A DNA stretch of 64,000 bases from Marinobacter maritimus (lineage in GTDB: Bacteria; Pseudomonadota; Gammaproteobacteria; Pseudomonadales; Oleiphilaceae), in contig NZ_VCGW01000005.1 in the NCBI RefSeq assembly GCF_007671675.1, forward strand, positions 62,001 to 126,000, read 5' to 3'. How positions within the stretch are numbered: position 1 is the stretch's first letter; the number at the start of each line of letters is the position of its first letter. Of this stretch, positions 1-8,467 are shown in pieces. The notes beneath the pieces are model-generated. The model worked only from the letters and a program-made list of their open reading frames with translations, searched no databases and had not been told where the DNA came from. A program made the translations under genes and the position numbers.

Positions 1-869
1 TCAAACAGCTCACGCACCTGCTTGCCAAGTTCCTCCTGGCACTTGTAAAGCAGATCCGGGCCGGTTTTCAACGTCTCGAGCATGGCGTCACGAAGTATGA
101 CCAGGGTGTCGGTGGGCATGGTTGCATGATACGCATGGTTCCCGGACTCATAGGCCTGCATGATCTGCGACCATTTGCGAAGGTCTCCCGCAAAGCTGCT
201 GCTGGTCGTTTCTTCCATGCGAGTGATAGCACGTTCGCTCAGTGTGATCAGAGCAGCGCAAGGTGAGGCGCTCCAACCTTTTTGGGGCGCGGTGATAAGA
301 ACGTCCACGCCGCAGGCTTTGGTATCAACCCATAATGCACCGGAAGCTACGCAGTCCAGCACAAACAGGCCATTGATCTCGTTTACTGCATCACCAATGG
401 CTTTCAGGTAGTCGTCTGGCAGCACAATACCTGCAGCGGTCTCAACGTGAGGAACAAACACAACAGCAGGCTTTTCAGCCCTGATGCAATCCGCGACCTC
501 TTTCGCTGGAACCGGTGCGTAAGCGGCCTGAGGCCCATCGCCGAGAGCCTTGGCCTGAAGTACGGTTATTTTATCGGTGATTCGGCCCGCTTCCAGTATC
601 TGCGACCAGCGATAGCTGAACCAGCCGTTGCGAACCACAAGGCACTGTTCGCCATTGGCAAACTGACGAGCGACAGCCTCCATACCAAAACTGCCGCCAC
701 CGGGAACAATAACTGCGCCCTGGGCGTTATAAACTTGCCGCAGGGTGGAGGAAATATCCCGCATTACTTGCTGAAAGGGGGCAGACATGTGGTTGAGCGA
801 GCGATCATTGAATACCACGGAGTATTCCAGCAACCCATCGGGGTCGACGGAAGGATACAGTTTGGACAT
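1..869 (-). CDS. PLP-dependent class V aminotransferase (alanine-glyoxylate type), C-terminus outside window
   Basis: Read from an ATG at 869-867 and still open at position 1, so about 289 N-terminal residues are present and the C-terminal part lies outside the window. The product begins MSKLYPSVDPDGLLEYSVVF and contains the fold-type I landmarks of class V aminotransferases: a glycine-rich PGGGSFGMEAVARQ cofactor-phosphate segment near residue 57, HVETAAG near residue 145, DCVASGAL with the Asp that contacts the pyridine nitrogen, and APQKGW, whose Lys should form the PLP Schiff base. Family members transfer amino groups between alanine or serine and glyoxylate or pyruvate in the cytoplasm. 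The substrate cannot be decided from sequence. The divergent neighbour is rnk. Confidence 0.85.
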   Translation of the reverse strand, partial: MSKLYPSVDPDGLLEYSVVFNDRSLNHMSAPFQQVMRDISSTLRQVYNAQGAVIVPGGGSFGMEAVARQFANGEQCLVVRNGWFSYRWSQILEAGRITDKITVLQAKALGDGPQAAYAPVPAKEVADCIRAEKPAVVFVPHVETAAGIVLPDDYLKAIGDAVNEINGLFVLDCVASGALWVDTKACGVDVLITAPQKGWSASPCAALITLSERAITRMEETTSSSFAGDLRKWSQIMQAYESGNHAYHATMPTDTLVILRDAMLETLKTGPDLLYKCQEELGKQVRELF

Positions 870-1247
870 GGTAGGTAATTCCTTGCCTGATGCAGTCTGT
901 GGATGAATCGTCTAAGGTGTCAGTCTAACAAATCTGGCGTTATGCGCTTTATTTCTCACGTTTTCCGCACGCCCACTTGTGGAACCCGGCAAAAGCTTAT
1001 AAATTGATCAAAGCGGCCAAGTTACCGCTTTTCCTTTAATTAATCAGAAACGACGCATCAGGTGAGCCTGTGAGAACGCTTTTCTCAGAGACCATTCCTT
1101 TCTACCGTTTCAGTGTCCGCCAACGGGCAGACACTGCTGGTGTGTTGTCCGCCTTTCTCTTTTCTCGCTGAGTCCGCTTTAAAACCGCCGGATTCGGCGC
1201 CCGAATTCTGAAATTCCGAGCTATTATTTTATTTTCTGGAGATTGCT
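870..1247. other. Divergent intergenic region with a hairpin at 1111-1136
   Basis: This 378-base gap lies between the divergent aminotransferase and rnk and must hold both promoters. No convincing small ORF was found. An inverted repeat CAGTGTC (1111-1117) / GACACTG (1130-1136) extends inward by GCC/GGC around an AACG tetraloop with one mismatch. It has no immediate T-run, so it is more likely leader structure or an operator than a terminator. Confidence 0.4.
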
Positions 1248-1631
1248 ATGGCTGATATGCCGGACGTATTGGTTGCTGAAGAAGATTTCAACCGTTTGAC
1301 AACTCTGATCGAAAAGCAGGGTGATTCCGATGTTGCGGATGGCCTGGATGATGAGCTGAGCCGGGCCACACTGGTGCCGCTCGCGGAAATGCCAGACCAC
1401 GTGGTAACGATGAATTCCAAGGTTCGCTTCCAGAATGAGGATAGCGGCCAAGAGCAGGAGTTGACCCTGGTATACCCCCATGAGGTGGGCACCGGTGAGG
1501 GCAAGATTTCAATTCTGGCGCCGGCAGGCTCTGCGCTGCTGGGGCTTGCAGTGGGTGACTCAATCGAGTGGCCGATCCGTGGCCGTAACAATATCCATCT
1601 CAAGATCATTAACGTCACCCGGCAGGGCTGA
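1248..1631 (+). CDS. rnk: Regulator of nucleoside diphosphate kinase, Rnk (GreA/GreB-like C-terminus)
   Basis: The 127-residue product fits the usual Rnk length. The N-terminal half is a short helical arm, and the C-terminal half matches the GreA/GreB C-terminal domain with typical segments VTLVYPHE-like (LTLVYPHE), ISILAPAGSALLGL and GDSIEWP. Rnk proteins bind RNA polymerase near the secondary channel like Gre factors but lack the long coiled coil. In Pseudomonas, rnk affects Ndk level and alginate; that role is family knowledge, not shown here. A purine-rich TGGAGA element lies just ahead of the ATG. A hairpin terminator follows. Confidence 0.93.
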   Translation: MADMPDVLVAEEDFNRLTTLIEKQGDSDVADGLDDELSRATLVPLAEMPDHVVTMNSKVRFQNEDSGQEQELTLVYPHEVGTGEGKISILAPAGSALLGLAVGDSIEWPIRGRNNIHLKIINVTRQG

Positions 1632-1647
1632 ACTTCGGGTGATGGTT

Positions 1648-1681
1648 ACGGGGCGGGCCTTTCCTTTAGAGGCCCTCCCGT
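1648..1681. terminator. Hairpin terminator between convergent rnk and chemoreceptor gene
   Basis: GGGCCT (1655-1660) pairs with AGGCCC (1670-1675) and the stem continues with GGG/CCC after one mismatch. It lies between two convergent genes and touches the stop codon of the minus-strand gene, so it may work in both directions. Confidence 0.6.
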
Positions 1682-3303
1682 TAGCTTTTCGCTCTGGTCA
1701 ACCGGAACTGCTCTATGGTTTCTCTGAGCGTTTCAGCCATCACAAGCAGGTCTCCTGCTATATCAGCCGTTTCCTGTGCATCTGTTGATGCCTGCTCTGC
1801 GGAGCGACTGATCTCGATAACGTTCTGATTAATGGCCTCCGACACATCGCTCTGTTCGTTTGCTGCGCTTTCCATCTCCTGATTGAGAGAGGTGATTTCA
1901 CGCACAGCCGAAGCAATGCTCTGTAGTTCGGATTCCACTTTCAGAATCGCCTCTACCTGATGGCCCGTCATATCCGAGGCATGACGCATGACAGCCACAC
2001 AATCAACCACCTCGCTTTTGAGCCCGTTAATTGTTTTACGGATGTCTTCTGTAGAAACCTGCGTACGCGCTGCCAGTGCACGAACTTCGTCCGCAACCAC
2101 CGAGAACCCCCTGCCTTGTTCCCCTGCCCTGGCGGCCTCGATAGCCGCATTCAGCGCCAGCAGGTTTGTCTGATCCGCAATATTGGAGATTTCTTCCAAC
2201 ATAGTTGCCATCTGGCTGGTACGTTGATTAAGGTCTTCTATTCGCCTGGCACCACCCTGCACTTCCGTATTCAGGGCTTCGATACCTTCCACCGCATTAC
2301 GTGCCAGACGCTCACCGCTATTAGCTGATTCCGCTGTTTCTGCAGACTTGCGAGTGGTGTGATTGGCGTTTTCCCGTACCTGAACGGCCGACGCAGCCAT
2401 TTCTGTCGTTGCACTGGCAACCTGATCCGTATTGTCCTTCTGTGCCATTACTTCCCGGCCGGTGGTTTCAGCTTTTGCTGCGATACTCCGAGCTGCCTGT
2501 TCAACCTGGGCCGCGTTATCCATCACCGTGTGCATGCTTTTGCGGATTTTCGCCATCATGCGATTGAAGGCCAGTGATACCGAGCCAATCTCATCGTTGC
2601 GGGAAACATCCAGCTCAATCGTCAGATCGGAGTTTCCGGATATCTCATCCATTCGAACCTGGAGCCGACGTAACCGGGAGAACACCAGCCGGCTCAAGGC
2701 AAGCGCGGTCAGGAAAAATACGGCAATAAAAATAACAACCTGAATACCGCCACTGGCCAGCAACTGCTGATGCAGGCGGTCGTCACTCTCCGCGAGGGAG
2801 TAATCCACCCGGATTGCACCCAACACATCACCTTCCTGTGCCTGGTGACAACCCAGACAATTAACGCCCTGATAGTCTTCCCGCGCAATAACCGGCTCGA
2901 TCAGCGTGTAAATGCGACCATCATCGTTGCTTGAATAGCGCTCGATCCGTTCACCCTTCAGGGCTTGCTTATCCGCTGGGTCACGCGTCTGTTCGGCTTT
3001 CGTACCGCCGCCGAACATCCCGTTCAGCTGATCACTCCGGATCACCCTTACGTCCAGCACATCCTCCGGAGCCATTACCTTGGCCCGTAACACCTCACGA
3101 TTGCTGATCGTGCCGGTCACCATCATGGTATTCAGGCCGTCAAAATACGATTTGGCCAAGCCATCCACGTATTTGTGGCTGAACTCCTCCATGTGATCAC
3201 GCTGGGCACTCGCGCTGTAAAGCACGGTAAACACCAGAATGAGTGAAAACCCGGCTGCCAGAGCTGCGAGTAAAAGAAAACGGATGGAATAGTGTTTTTT
3301 CAT
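1681..3303 (-). CDS. Methyl-accepting chemotaxis protein with periplasmic c-type heme motif
   Basis: 540 residues. There is one N-terminal membrane segment (residues 7-30), a periplasmic sensor of about 160 residues, a second membrane segment (about 186-208), a HAMP domain, and a long helical signalling domain with the conserved tip around NLLALNAAIEAARAGEQGRG and ADEVRALA. The sensor contains CLGCH (C149, C152, H153), the CXXCH signature for covalent heme c attachment, next to a Tll0287-like/PAS-like region (LIEPV, GAIRVDYS). Such receptors have been described in Geobacter and other bacteria as redox, oxygen or NO sensors. The ligand here is unknown. The start ATG at 3303 gives a standard signal anchor. 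No other che gene is nearby, so it is an orphan receptor. Confidence 0.92.
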   Translation of the reverse strand: MKKHYSIRFLLLAALAAGFSLILVFTVLYSASAQRDHMEEFSHKYVDGLAKSYFDGLNTMMVTGTISNREVLRAKVMAPEDVLDVRVIRSDQLNGMFGGGTKAEQTRDPADKQALKGERIERYSSNDDGRIYTLIEPVIAREDYQGVNCLGCHQAQEGDVLGAIRVDYSLAESDDRLHQQLLASGGIQVVIFIAVFFLTALALSRLVFSRLRRLQVRMDEISGNSDLTIELDVSRNDEIGSVSLAFNRMMAKIRKSMHTVMDNAAQVEQAARSIAAKAETTGREVMAQKDNTDQVASATTEMAASAVQVRENANHTTRKSAETAESANSGERLARNAVEGIEALNTEVQGGARRIEDLNQRTSQMATMLEEISNIADQTNLLALNAAIEAARAGEQGRGFSVVADEVRALAARTQVSTEDIRKTINGLKSEVVDCVAVMRHASDMTGHQVEAILKVESELQSIASAVREITSLNQEMESAANEQSDVSEAINQNVIEISRSAEQASTDAQETADIAGDLLVMAETLRETIEQFRLTRAKS

Positions 3304-3498
3304 AATAAACCGGGGTTCCTCAGAGGCTCCCTGTAAGTGACGGCAAAGTGGCGAGTAACTTTACCCATATGCGTCATTTTTTTACTGATGCAGATCAGAA
3401 TGATGCCTTTCCCTCACGTGGCCCGAAATGTGCTTTATAACGTTTCAACGAGCATTTTTCTGGCACGCCGACTGCGGGCCAACGGAGGACTAAACGCC

Positions 3499-4161
3499 AT
3501 GTCACTTCTGACATCCCTGATTCAGGCGAGCACTCGCTTCCAGCAGAGTCTGGAAAAGAGTCCGGCAACGGGAGCCGAGCAACAAAAAACCAAAGGCGCG
3601 GGCAGCGCGGAAGCGTTGCAACCCGCAGGCCCCGGCGACGATCGATTCACACCATCGGGAAACACCGTAGATGAAACAGGCCGACTGAAATCACAGAAAT
3701 TACCACTGGCGGACTACAAGCAAACGGTAGGGCAGGACCTTGCCTTTATCAGGGAAACGCTGCGGCACAAACTTGCCGAATACAACCTGAACCCGGCCTC
3801 GGCAATAAGCGTCAGTAAAAACGATAGCGGGAAAGTTGAAGTAGGCGGAAATCTGGCGGAAGAAACCCGCACTCGCATAGAGAATGATCTGAATGTGAAC
3901 AAGAACTTTACGGATGCTTTCAATCGGCTGAGCGTCAACGAACCGACGTTGCATTTCATGGATAACGCTCTGAAGCTTAACCAGGCCTACGGCGTTAGCA
4001 ATTCACTGCTGGATACACTGATCAGTGAAAACCAGCAGTTCAACGGCCTGCAGGATCTCGTTCATCGCTACGATACCCTGCGCCGTTCAGCCCCAACTGA
4101 CCCGTTCGAAGCTGGGGCGAACCGGGGAGCCTACGCTTTCAACCTGAACGCCCGGGCCTGA
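3499..4161 (+). CDS. Uncharacterised protein, 220 residues
   Basis: I do not recognise this family. The ATG at 3499 is preceded by a good GGAGG ribosome site at 3484-3488; an upstream in-frame start at 3337 would add 54 residues with no ribosome site and was not used. The product (MSLLTSLIQASTRFQQSLEK...) has no signal peptide or membrane segment. Residues 15-65 are low-complexity and polar. The rest is predicted helical, with KLPLADYKQTVGQDLAFIRE and a C-terminal QAYGVSNSLLDTLISENQQF segment. It is divergent from the chemoreceptor and ends 3 bases before the convergent yciO stop. Coding is supported by length, the ribosome site and codon usage like its neighbours. Confidence 0.7.
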   Translation: MSLLTSLIQASTRFQQSLEKSPATGAEQQKTKGAGSAEALQPAGPGDDRFTPSGNTVDETGRLKSQKLPLADYKQTVGQDLAFIRETLRHKLAEYNLNPASAISVSKNDSGKVEVGGNLAEETRTRIENDLNVNKNFTDAFNRLSVNEPTLHFMDNALKLNQAYGVSNSLLDTLISENQQFNGLQDLVHRYDTLRRSAPTDPFEAGANRGAYAFNLNARA

Positions 4162-4164
4162 GCG

Positions 4165-4788
4165 TCAAACATCAAACGGCGCCGGGTCGCCCTTCCCCAC
4201 TCGGGTAACCTCTGGCACGTCGCCGGTAAAGTTCACCACCGTAGTGGGCTCCATACCGCAAAAACCACCGTCAATGATCAGCTCCAACTCGTGTTCCAGC
4301 GTATCCCGAATGTCATAGGGATCTGTCATAGGGTCCGACTCGCCCGGTAAAATCAACGTGCTGCTCATAATGGGCTCGCCAAGCTCAGCCAACAGTGCCT
4401 GAACAATGGCATTATCCGGCACCCGTACCCCAATAGTACGTCGCTTGGGATGTTGTAATCGCCGGGGCACTTCACTCGTCGCATCCAGGATGAACGTGTA
4501 AGGCCCGGGCGTGAAGGTTTTCAACAGTCGGTATTGAGTGTTATCCACCTTGGCATAGGTCCCGATGTCCGAGAGATCCCGGCACACCAGCGTAAAATTG
4601 TGCTTGTCATCCAGCTTGCGAATCCGCTTGATCTTGTCCGCAGCTGGTTTGTAACCCAAATGGCAACCAAGGGCATAACCAGAGTCAGTGGGATACACAA
4701 CTACACCGCCACTGCGAAGAATCTCAACAGCCTGCTTGATCAACCGCTTTTGCGGGTTTTCTGGATGAATCTGAAAAAACTGGCTCAT
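4165..4788 (-). CDS. yciO: YciO/Sua5/YrdC-family protein (threonylcarbamoyl-AMP synthase-like)
   Basis: 207 residues, the same length as E. coli YciO. Family features are visible: GGVVVYPTDSGYALGC near the N-terminus (nucleotide/threonine pocket), KHNFTLVCRDLSDIG, TPGPYTFIL, the RTIGVRVPDN strand and the STLILPGE segment. TsaC/Sua5 relatives make L-threonylcarbamoyl-AMP for the t6A modification of tRNA; YciO paralogues have weaker or uncertain activity, so I call it YciO rather than TsaC because of its length and C-terminal tail. The ATG at 4788 overlaps the bolA stop (ATGA) and carries GGAGGG just upstream, inside bolA, so translation is probably coupled. Confidence 0.88.
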   Translation of the reverse strand: MSQFFQIHPENPQKRLIKQAVEILRSGGVVVYPTDSGYALGCHLGYKPAADKIKRIRKLDDKHNFTLVCRDLSDIGTYAKVDNTQYRLLKTFTPGPYTFILDATSEVPRRLQHPKRRTIGVRVPDNAIVQALLAELGEPIMSSTLILPGESDPMTDPYDIRDTLEHELELIIDGGFCGMEPTTVVNFTGDVPEVTRVGKGDPAPFDV

Positions 4789-5156
4789 GAATGCCCTCCG
4801 CTCTGATTTTGAGCGCCTGAAATCGCCGACTGAGAATCCGCTTTGGAACCACCCATACAATCCGGCGATGTGGGCGCAACTTGCCCAGAAGCCTCCCATT
4901 CCTCTGGAGAGTATAGATGTAACGCTAACGCATGAACGCCACCGGCCATCTCCAGTTCTTCGGAAAGCAGCTTATAAATAGCCTGATGCCGCTTAACCTT
5001 CATCTGCCCGATAAAGGCTGGCGATACCATTGTCACCTTGAAGTGCGTTTCCGAGTTTGGCGGCACACTGTGCTTATGACTTTCGTTCTCAACCAGGAGA
5101 ATGCTGGCGTCAAACACCTCGTTCAGCTTGGTTTCAATTGTATTCTGCATTTTCAT
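4785..5156 (-). CDS. bolA: BolA-family protein with extended C-terminal tail
   Basis: 123 residues from the ATG at 5156 (another ATG lies two codons later, at 5150). The core MQNTIETKLNEVFDASILLV...NESHKHSVP...ETHFKVTMVSPAFIGQ..RHQAIYKLLSEELEMAGGVHALALHLYSPEEW is a complete BolA/IbaG fold, with the conserved His and FxVxxVSxxFxGxxxVxRHRxVY-like loop. BolA proteins bind monothiol glutaredoxins through an Fe-S cluster and affect morphology and stress genes. Residues after about 95 (Ser/Gly/Ala-rich) are an unstructured extension longer than in E. coli BolA. It forms an overlapping operon with yciO. A REPIN-like element lies upstream. Confidence 0.92.
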   Translation of the reverse strand: MKMQNTIETKLNEVFDASILLVENESHKHSVPPNSETHFKVTMVSPAFIGQMKVKRHQAIYKLLSEELEMAGGVHALALHLYSPEEWEASGQVAPTSPDCMGGSKADSQSAISGAQNQSGGHS

Positions 5157-5212
5157 AACCTGATAACTCCCAAAACTTGCTCTATATGCAGTGGCGACAC
5201 CTCGGAGCACGA

Positions 5213-5323
5213 AGTGGGTGTGGGGCTGGCCTTTCCAAAACTGTGTGTTGCCAAGGATGGCAACACCAAGCCCCCATGGATGGGTTCACGGCGTGTTTTG
5301 GAAAGGCCAGCCCCACACCCACT
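5213..5323. repeat. REPIN-like element: 29-bp perfect inverted repeat with nested hairpins
   Basis: The arms at 5213-5241 and 5295-5323 are exact reverse complements over 29 bases (arm starts AGTGGGTGTGGGGCTGG). The 53-base loop itself contains two small hairpins: GTTGCCA/TGGCAAC and CCCAT/ATGGG. It sits between the divergent bolA and topB genes. The arrangement, two GC-rich palindromic units in opposite orientation, is that of a REP doublet (REPIN). No second copy was found in this window. It creates an artificial N-terminal extension of the topB reading frame if the wrong start is chosen. Confidence 0.75.
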
Positions 5324-5437
5324 AACTCCAAAGCAACAGTCTACTACAGAAGGAGCGAGCCCCCGAACCTTGACACCCAACGACCAAACAGCCACATTCC
5401 CCTCCCACTCAACCCCGGACAAAACCATACCCGAACC

Positions 5438-7600
5438 ATGCTCCTGTACATCGCCGAAAAACCCAGCCTCGGCAGAGCAATAGCCGCCGCCCTCCCCGGC
5501 CCCTACCAAAAAGGCCAGGGCTGGATCCGCTGCGGCACGGGCATTGAAACCGCCACCGTAAGCTGGTGCATCGGCCATCTGCTGGAGCCCGCCGAACCCG
5601 CCAGCTACAACCCGGTCTGGAAAACATGGCGCCAGAACGACCTCCCCATGTTCCCCGACAAGTGGCAGGTAACCCCAAAAGACAGCGTTCGCCAGCAGCT
5701 CAACGTTCTGGAATCCCTGATCAGGCAAGCAGACACCATCGTCCACGCCGGAGACCCGGACAGAGAAGGCCAACTACTGGTTGATGAAGTCATACGTTAT
5801 TTCGGCAGCAAGGCGCCGGTAAAACGGGTACTCATCAACGACCTGACTCCAGCCGCAGTTGCGAAAGCCCTTCAGCAGCCCAGAGACAATCTGGAATTTC
5901 GCAGGCTTTCACATTCCGCACTCGCCCGGCAGCGGGCCGACTGGCTCTATGGCATCAACCTCACCCGCTTTTATACCCTGAGCTACCAACAACAAGGGCA
6001 GAAGGGTGTTTATTCTGTCGGTCGCGTTCAAACACCAGTGCTCGGACTGGTCGTTGAGCGGGACAACTCCATCGAAAGCTTCGAGCCCAAGCCCTACTTC
6101 CGCATAGAAGCCCGTTTCAAGGCGCAGGAAGAAGAAGCAGACCAACAATCCTTCACTGCACGATGGCTCCCCGACGAACAGTTCCAGGATTATCTGGACG
6201 AAGAGAACCGCCTTCTGGATCGCGCAACCGCCGAGCAGATTGCCGCGAGCGTTCAGAGTCGGCCAGGTTCTGTAGTGGAATCCCGCTTCCGCGACCGGCC
6301 CGAGGCCCCGCCTTTACCGTTTTCATTGTCCGCCCTGCAGATCGAAGCCGGCCGTTTGTTCCGCATGGGGGCGAAAGACGTACTGGACACCGCTCAGAAT
6401 CTTTACGAACAACACCAACTGATCACCTACCCCCGTTCCGACTCCCGGTATCTGCCTGAAGGCCATTTTGCTCAGCGCGAGCAGGTCACTGGTGCAATTG
6501 CCCGGGTCCTGCCCGAGCTTGCAGAGGCGTGCGGTAAAGCTGATTTCAGCCGCAGAACGGCTGTATGGAACGACAAAAAGGTTGATGCTCACCACGCCAT
6601 TATTCCCACCAGCCGCACCGCAGCCAATGGCAAGCTCACTGACGCAGAACAGAAAATTTACGGTCTTGTCAGCCGCTATTACCTGATGCAGTTTTCTGCA
6701 GACGCTATACATCGCGAGGGCCGTCTTACCATTCGGGTAACAGAGCACCGGTTTCGTGCCACAGAAACCGCCGTGCTGGAGCCGGGCTGGAAAACTCTGG
6801 AACTGAAACTCCGGGACAGCAACAAAGAGACAGAAAAGCCGCCGTTGCCGCGCCTGAACAAGAGTGAGCCGGTATTCTGCGAAGACAGCACCGTAAAAGA
6901 GCGCAAAACCCAACCGCCCCAGCACTTCACCGACGCAACCCTGCTATCGGCGATGACGAATATTGCACGATTTGTAACCGATACAGAGCTGCGAAAAACC
7001 CTGCGGGAGACAGACGGCCTTGGTACAGAAGCCACCCGTGCGAACATCATAGACACGCTGTTCAAACGGGATTATCTGTATCGGGACAGCCGCCACATCC
7101 GAGCGACCGATAAAGGGAAAGCGTTGATCAGTGCGCTGCCAGAGTCTGTCAGCAAGCCAGACAGAACGGCCGTTTGGGAAGCAACCCTGGAAGGTATCCG
7201 CAGGGGCGAGGACGACCCCCGGAAATTCCTCGAAACTCTCAAGGCGGAAATTCGCCGGTTCATTGGCCCGGCTGCCGATGCGCCCGATACCGGGCCGCAA
7301 AGCAATGCTCCCAATTGCCCAAAATGTCGCGCTCCGATGACCGACAGAGACGGCAAATTTGGCCGTTTTTTCGCCTGCACCCGTTATCCCGACTGTCGTG
7401 GAACACGCCCCATTGAGAATGCCGCACCAGAGGACGGAACCGAGCAAAAACCCATCCCCTGCCCCCACTGTTTTTCACCTCTGGTCCGGCGAAAAGGCAA
7501 AAAAGGCTGGTTCTGGGGCTGCAGTAATTTTCCTGCCTGCCGACAAACACTGGATGACGACGACGGTAAACCAGCAACCCGTTTACGCAAGTCTACATAA
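5438..7600 (+). CDS. topB: DNA topoisomerase III
   Basis: 720 residues from the ATG at 5438 (MLLYIAEKPSLGRAIAAALP), the standard TopB N-terminus. The frame stays open upstream through the REPIN-like repeat, but that part is not conserved protein. The Toprim domain shows E7 and D106-x-D108-x-E110 (AGDPDREG). The catalytic tyrosine is Y331 in ITYPRSDSRY. The C-terminus has two four-cysteine zinc ribbons, CPKC..CTRYPDC and CPHC..CSNFPAC, as in longer TopB forms. The enzyme decatenates precatenanes and resolves recombination intermediates together with a RecQ helicase. No clear SD motif lies before the ATG. Downstream, 114 bases separate it from an unrelated regulatory operon. Confidence 0.97.
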   Translation: MLLYIAEKPSLGRAIAAALPGPYQKGQGWIRCGTGIETATVSWCIGHLLEPAEPASYNPVWKTWRQNDLPMFPDKWQVTPKDSVRQQLNVLESLIRQADTIVHAGDPDREGQLLVDEVIRYFGSKAPVKRVLINDLTPAAVAKALQQPRDNLEFRRLSHSALARQRADWLYGINLTRFYTLSYQQQGQKGVYSVGRVQTPVLGLVVERDNSIESFEPKPYFRIEARFKAQEEEADQQSFTARWLPDEQFQDYLDEENRLLDRATAEQIAASVQSRPGSVVESRFRDRPEAPPLPFSLSALQIEAGRLFRMGAKDVLDTAQNLYEQHQLITYPRSDSRYLPEGHFAQREQVTGAIARVLPELAEACGKADFSRRTAVWNDKKVDAHHAIIPTSRTAANGKLTDAEQKIYGLVSRYYLMQFSADAIHREGRLTIRVTEHRFRATETAVLEPGWKTLELKLRDSNKETEKPPLPRLNKSEPVFCEDSTVKERKTQPPQHFTDATLLSAMTNIARFVTDTELRKTLRETDGLGTEATRANIIDTLFKRDYLYRDSRHIRATDKGKALISALPESVSKPDRTAVWEATLEGIRRGEDDPRKFLETLKAEIRRFIGPAADAPDTGPQSNAPNCPKCRAPMTDRDGKFGRFFACTRYPDCRGTRPIENAAPEDGTEQKPIPCPHCFSPLVRRKGKKGWFWGCSNFPACRQTLDDDDGKPATRLRKST

Positions 7601-7714
7601 CGAAACGGAATGCCATGGTGCATTTTGTGATAATTGGCTGATATGGAAGGGAATCCCCTATCGCGCAGAGTGATACAGGATTGCACCCACACTATTTACT
7701 CCAGGAGAGGCGCA

Positions 7715-8467
7715 ATGCGCATTGCTCTGCTTGAAGACCAACAAGAACAGGCGCAGCACATTCAGTCGATTCTGTCTGAGCGTGGCCATCACTGCGACAG
7801 TTTCCCCACCGGCCAGAGTTTCCTCAGCGCAGCACTGCACCGCAGCTATGACCTGATGATTCTTGACTGGCAGATTCCGGATATGACTGGTATTGATGTG
7901 CTAAAAAGTGTGAGAGCACAGATCAATTGGCCCATTCCCGTGATATTTCTCACCCAGCGTGACAGCGAATCCGACATTGTCGAGGCTTTGGACGCGGGCG
8001 CGGACGATTTTATCGCAAAACCTGCGCGTGCGGCAGAACTGGTGGCACGTATCAATGCTCTGGCGCGCCGCGCCAATCCGGATAGTGAAAAAGAAGTCCT
8101 TAGCTATGGGCCTTTTGAGGTCAATATCCAGCACAGAACCATTGCACTCCATGGTGAAACGCTCACCTTGACCGACAAGGATTTCGATCTGACCTTGTTC
8201 CTGTTTCAAAATCAGGGTCGTCTGCTAACCCGTGAAGTACTTCTTGAACGGGTCTGGGGGCTTACCCGGGATATCAATACCCGAACCGTCGACACGCACA
8301 TGAGCCGTCTGCGACGTCGATTGGGCCTCAATCCGGAAAACGGTTTCAGAATTAAAACGATTTACCAGCGCGGCTATCGACTTGAGTCCATGCAAGCCAC
8401 ATCCACGAGCGACAACATTGTGGAAACCCAGGCAGCAGATCAGGAAGTGCAAACATCGAATGGCTGA
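7715..8467 (+). CDS. OmpR-family response regulator (first gene of CHASE2/FecR module)
   Basis: 250 residues from the ATG at 7715, with AGGAGAGG directly upstream. The receiver domain has acidic residues E7-D8, phospho-acceptor D51 in MILDWQIPD, the conserved Thr in FLTQRD and Lys in FIAKPA. The winged-helix DNA-binding domain follows (residues about 130-230; LTLTDKDFDLTLFLFQNQG and TRTVDTHMSRLRRRLGL). The C-terminal 25 residues are a polar tail. It overlaps the next gene by 8 bases, so it is co-translated with the FecR-LysM protein. It is probably phosphorylated by the CHASE2 kinase two genes downstream. Confidence 0.93.
   Translation: MRIALLEDQQEQAQHIQSILSERGHHCDSFPTGQSFLSAALHRSYDLMILDWQIPDMTGIDVLKSVRAQINWPIPVIFLTQRDSESDIVEALDAGADDFIAKPARAAELVARINALARRANPDSEKEVLSYGPFEVNIQHRTIALHGETLTLTDKDFDLTLFLFQNQGRLLTREVLLERVWGLTRDINTRTVDTHMSRLRRRLGLNPENGFRIKTIYQRGYRLESMQATSTSDNIVETQAADQEVQTSNG

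Noticed and set aside
447-878. 143-residue plus-strand ORF at the left edge
   Set aside because: Lies opposite the aminotransferase, whose PLP-lysine motif and glycine loop are clear.
5177-5437. 87-residue N-terminal extension of topB
   Set aside because: The extra residues are translated repeat (REPIN-like element) and not part of TopB, which starts at MLLYIAEKPS.
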